Source: Seminavis robusta (lineage: Eukaryota > Bacillariophyta > Bacillariophyceae > Naviculales > Naviculaceae). Taken from it: 64,000 bases of DNA. A program made the position numbers and the translations under genes. A model generated the notes under the pieces. That model had not been told where the DNA came from and searched no databases. It was given only the letters and a program-made list of their open reading frames with translations. The stretch lies in assembly GCA_903772945.1 (NCBI GenBank), contig CAICTM010000111.1:1-64000 (forward strand). Direction: 5' to 3'. Every line of letters begins with the position of its first letter. The stretch's first letter is position 1. Shown here in pieces: positions 61,115-64,000 of this stretch.

Positions 61115-62150
61115 ATGAGTGACGATAACGACAGTGACGACGGTGGCTATGGTGCTGCATTTCAGGCCGAAGACGACTGCGATGACGATGTTCGTGAATA
61201 TTACGATTCCTTGACACCAGAAGATTAGGATTCGGTTGGTTTAATCAACGACTGAAGACGCTGCACGAAGGAATTGATATTACCTTGGACCGTTCCTTCT
61301 TTGCAGCACCAAGACCAAGGGACTCGCAGCCCGCAGATCTCCCCGCCCGTCATCCATTACGTGGTCTTGCCTGGGTGTTAGCTCAAGCGCCAGTGAATTC
61401 GACTGTGCACGAGGCAACAGAACTGTGGCTTGATGGGTTGACTCTGTCAATCCCAGTAAATTATATTTAGAATACTCACTTTTTGCTGCAATTGATAAAT
61501 AAGTTTATTGCTAGCTACATGCTCACTGATCCATACGCAATCAAAATGCTCATTCACCATGGAGGAGACAAAACGGTTCTAATCATCCTTCACCCGGACA
61601 GTAAGAACAAACACCGCCTAATGGAATTTTTCAACGACCATAGCGGATACCTCGATGCACGACACGTCAATCATGACAGACGGCTACTGCACTTTTGGTA
61701 GCTATAATTTGTCTTGTCCGGCACGATACCAGAGCTGGGAATCAGTATATGTCGCCAATAGTGAGCCATCGCAAGTCGAACGCTTTGATCAAATCTGGTT
61801 TTCTCTCACTCAAAATCGAAGCATTCAAACGGTCTATCCTAGCTTGGCCCCTCCATCACCATCTCGAACTTTGAAGATAGCACGAACTGGCGATACAACC
61901 GCTATGTAAGGTGAAAGTAGCTACAATTTGTCTTGTCCAGCACGATACCAGAGCTGAGAATCAGTATATGTCGCCAATAGTGAGCCATCGCAAGTCGAAC
62001 GCTTGGATCAAATCTGGGTTTCTCTCACACAAAATCGAAGCATTCAAACGGTCTATCCTAACTTGGCCCCTCCATCACCATCTCGACCTTTGAAGAGAGC
62101 ACGAACTGGCGATACAGCCGCTATGTTGATGACATCGCCAATACTGCCGT
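61115..62150 (+). pseudogene. Decayed phospholipase-D-like gene with internal duplication
   Basis: Protein-like pieces lie in order in changing frames: an acidic start MSDDNDSDDGGYGAAFQAED (61115-61228), LDRSFFAAPRPRDSQPADLP and GLAWVLAQAPVNSTVHEATE (61285-61470), LIHHGGDKTVLIILHPDSKN (61540-61610), then GSYNLSCPARYQSWESVYVA followed by VERFDQIWFSL (61690-61800). The last piece matches the region after the HKD motif in PLD-like proteins (GSYNLSxxARxxNWE, then EFDxxWxxL), and the third would be the strand-loop before it. Stops and frame changes separate the pieces. The GSYNLS part is duplicated in tandem (219 bp). The family is inferred from these motifs only. Confidence 0.5.
61699..62130 (+). 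repeat. 219-bp tandem duplication
   Basis: Units 61699-61917 and 61918-about 62130 share nearly all sequence (for example CCAATAGTGAGCCATCGCAA and ATTCAAACGGTCTATCCTA), with a few substitutions. The period of 219 is a multiple of three. Confidence 0.9.
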
Positions 62151-64000
62151 GACTGTGAGTAGAAGCAACAAGTTGTTGCAGCGAGGAAAAGGAGAGCCGG
62201 GTGCAATGCATATGTTGGAGTTGAGATTGTCCAGATGGAGGCTACTACGAGAACGCCATAAGACTAGATTGACATGGTTAAAGGATTGACTGCAACAAAG
62301 TGAGCTTTTTAAACTAAACTAAGAGTGAGCACTATGAGCATCCAGAGATCGACAAATGCTGCTGCCATCTTGTGCAAGAAGCTGCTAGCTAGATAGCTGC
62401 CATTGATTGCCAAAGTAGCACCCCACTCATTCATGCAGAGCATAACTATGCAATTGACCTCGGGTTACCTTACCTGGCCAAAGAAAAATGAGGGTAAGAA
62501 ATGTGTTGTTTTGTCAGAGCTGTTTCTTCATCCCAAATGGCAGTCAAGTCGATATCATTGTCAGTTGCCTATGTTTCAAGTTCAATGGCCTCTCCTTCCT
62601 GCAAGGTTTGCATGATGCTGCTGACTGGCTGACAGCCGGGATCCATAAGATGAGGTTTGCTGAGATCATAGCGTGGTCTCCACACAATTGCCCAAAGCAT
62701 CCAAAAGACCTGCTGGTTATCATGGTACTAGTCTAGTACCTGATTGCCATCAGATTTGGCCGTAGCTTGGCCGATCATTTGAAAATGTGGAGATATTTGG
62801 CATCGTTTGTTTGGATTTCTAAAGACCTGGTCCAACCAGAGACGCCACGACAAGCTGGGTTTGCAGGCTGACCCGTACTTCTTGTACGCAACTCCCACTG
62901 AGACAGGCGCAGAATAACTGGCACGGTTGCGTTGATTGTTGTGATGTGATGCTCAAGCAGGGCTACGGTAAGTATCAGCGTGTCACTCAGAGGGACCTTT
63001 CTTTCTTGTCGGGCTGAACGTACTTTCCAACGTGGAAGAGACCAAGGGCCACGCTCGACTGCATGTTTTGAAATCTCTCCCAACGAAATTGCGCGAGACA
63101 GTGACACTTATTCGATACAAGTAAGTGCTGTCGCTTAGGACCAGACTCGGTGATGCCATTCATTTTCGGACATGAAGTGATTTCCTTTCCTAAAAGGACG
63201 CTTCCGGTGATCCCTTCATTTGGTAGTTCCAGCTCCTTCTGCTCTTGGAATCCAGCTGTCAGGTGTGACTTCGTTCAGTGCACAGGGATGCTTTTGGTTT
63301 GTAGCGGTCATCGTGGATCGATTTCGAAGGACCAGGAATCGGAGGGCATGGATGATGCCAACGTTGCAACCGTGTGGCCGAACTTGGTCGTTGCGACGGG
63401 GTCGAGGTGCTCCCTAGCTAGAGATCCGTTGTAGTCTGTTTGTCGGTTCGATGAAATTCAGCTTCCTGTCGGATGTGTATTGTCGGCACTTACTTGTGTC
63501 ATTGAGGTAGGTAGAAACCATTACTCAAATTTTCCTTCGGGTTTGGAACCCTGCAGTTTCGACGGATGTCTCCCTCGTGCTGTCTGTGACCGGCTTCTGT
63601 TCCGATCACTCTTTCAGGCCGTTGCGAAGCGATTGCCTTCCCGTCATGCTCCGTCCGGTTCGTAATGTCCTGATCAGTCTTTCGTGCCTACCGCAATCGT
63701 TTCTTGAATCGACTTGAATCCAGCCGTACGGTACCTACATGCCCCCCCTTTCGGGGGACCAACTCTCTTGTTGGATTTTTCTTGCTATTGATTTGATATG
63801 ATATGATATTCAGTTTGCTATTACATGCAATATTATATATATAAAGGAACGAACCTACCGCTCGCTCGTTCGTTCGCAAATCGCATTCTTGTTGTGTGTG
63901 TTGTGTTTGTGACGACCATTTGGATGGTTCCTTCCAAAGGACATTCCGGCCGTGTCGAGAGCATTTATTTTGCGCGGCAGTGTCGTGTTGATTTATTTTC
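62151..64000. other. Gene-poor end of the window
   Basis: No gene recognised. It includes the second copy of the dispersed repeat (62975-63090). At 63835-63980 the composition (AT-rich tract, then CTCGCTCGTTCGTTCG) suggests the leader of a gene lying beyond the window, but this cannot be shown. Confidence 0.35.
62975..63090. repeat. Dispersed repeat, copy 2
   Basis: Diverged copy of 60405-60530, same orientation. Confidence 0.6.

Overview
This is a eukaryotic nuclear window, most likely from a pennate diatom (the gene set resembles Seminavis robusta; that is inference, not an identification). The evidence is: the standard code; short GT-AG introns of 69-156 bp; several extracellular or membrane protein types common in diatoms (LRR proteins with an N-terminal anchor and no kinase, a GABA-B-like receptor, a hybrid histidine kinase with an extracellular sensor domain, a lysine/serine-rich silaffin-like secreted protein); and spacers rich in CTAG, GTAC and CCGG words. 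Genes lie on both strands, are well spaced, and are separated by decayed genes and repeats.

Layout. 1-3.8 kb: a small secreted/anchored protein and a decayed MetE-like gene copy. 3.8-6.4 kb: a four-exon calcium-dependent protein kinase. 7.0-8.4 kb: two tandem small three-pass membrane proteins. 8.6-9.4 kb: a second, longer decayed MetE-like copy. 9.6-10.9 kb: a sulfotransferase. 11.4-15.6 kb: a 140-residue membrane protein with a fresh tandem duplication, then about 3.8 kb of gene-poor, decayed DNA. 15.6-18.9 kb: a hybrid sensor histidine kinase. 19.6-20.3 kb: a Cys-rich protein. 20.7-23.6 kb: a broken non-LTR-type reverse-transcriptase element. 23.7-25.0 kb: a von Willebrand D-domain secreted protein. 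25.8-26.5 kb and 40.0-40.6 kb: two paralogous EF-hand proteins ending in CaaX boxes. 27.3-31.3 kb: a GABA-B-like seven-pass receptor whose 718-bp intron carries 14 copies of a 14-bp palindrome. 32.76-36.18 kb: a whole-looking piggyBac-family DNA transposon with perfect 26-bp terminal inverted repeats and CTAG ends. 36.3-37.0 kb: a GNAT acetyltransferase with a possible plastid-type presequence. 38.2-38.8 kb: a disordered acidic protein. 41.3-43.2 kb: a single-pass protein with a large cytosolic helical domain. 43.8-46.3 kb: a five-exon LRR protein. 46.3-49.9 kb: a long AT-rich tract with degenerate and homogeneous minisatellites. 49.9-51.1 kb: an M50B-like membrane metallopeptidase. 51.5-52.5 kb: CIA2/MIP18, divergent from a three-exon silaffin-like protein with a repeated Cys domain (52.9-55.6 kb). 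56.2-59.9 kb: a diatom-family gene and two near-identical fatty acid hydroxylase/sterol desaturase genes made by a tandem duplication that also carried the tail of the neighbouring gene. 60-64 kb: a decayed phospholipase-D-like gene and dispersed repeats.

Functionally the window is heavy in sensing and calcium signalling (CDPK, two prenylated EF-hand candidates, histidine kinase, GABA-B-like receptor, LRR protein) and in secreted proteins. There is no sign of an operon-like arrangement. The shared 0.4-kb divergent promoter of CIA2 and the silaffin-like gene is the tightest regulatory link. No rRNA, tRNA or CRISPR array was recognised.
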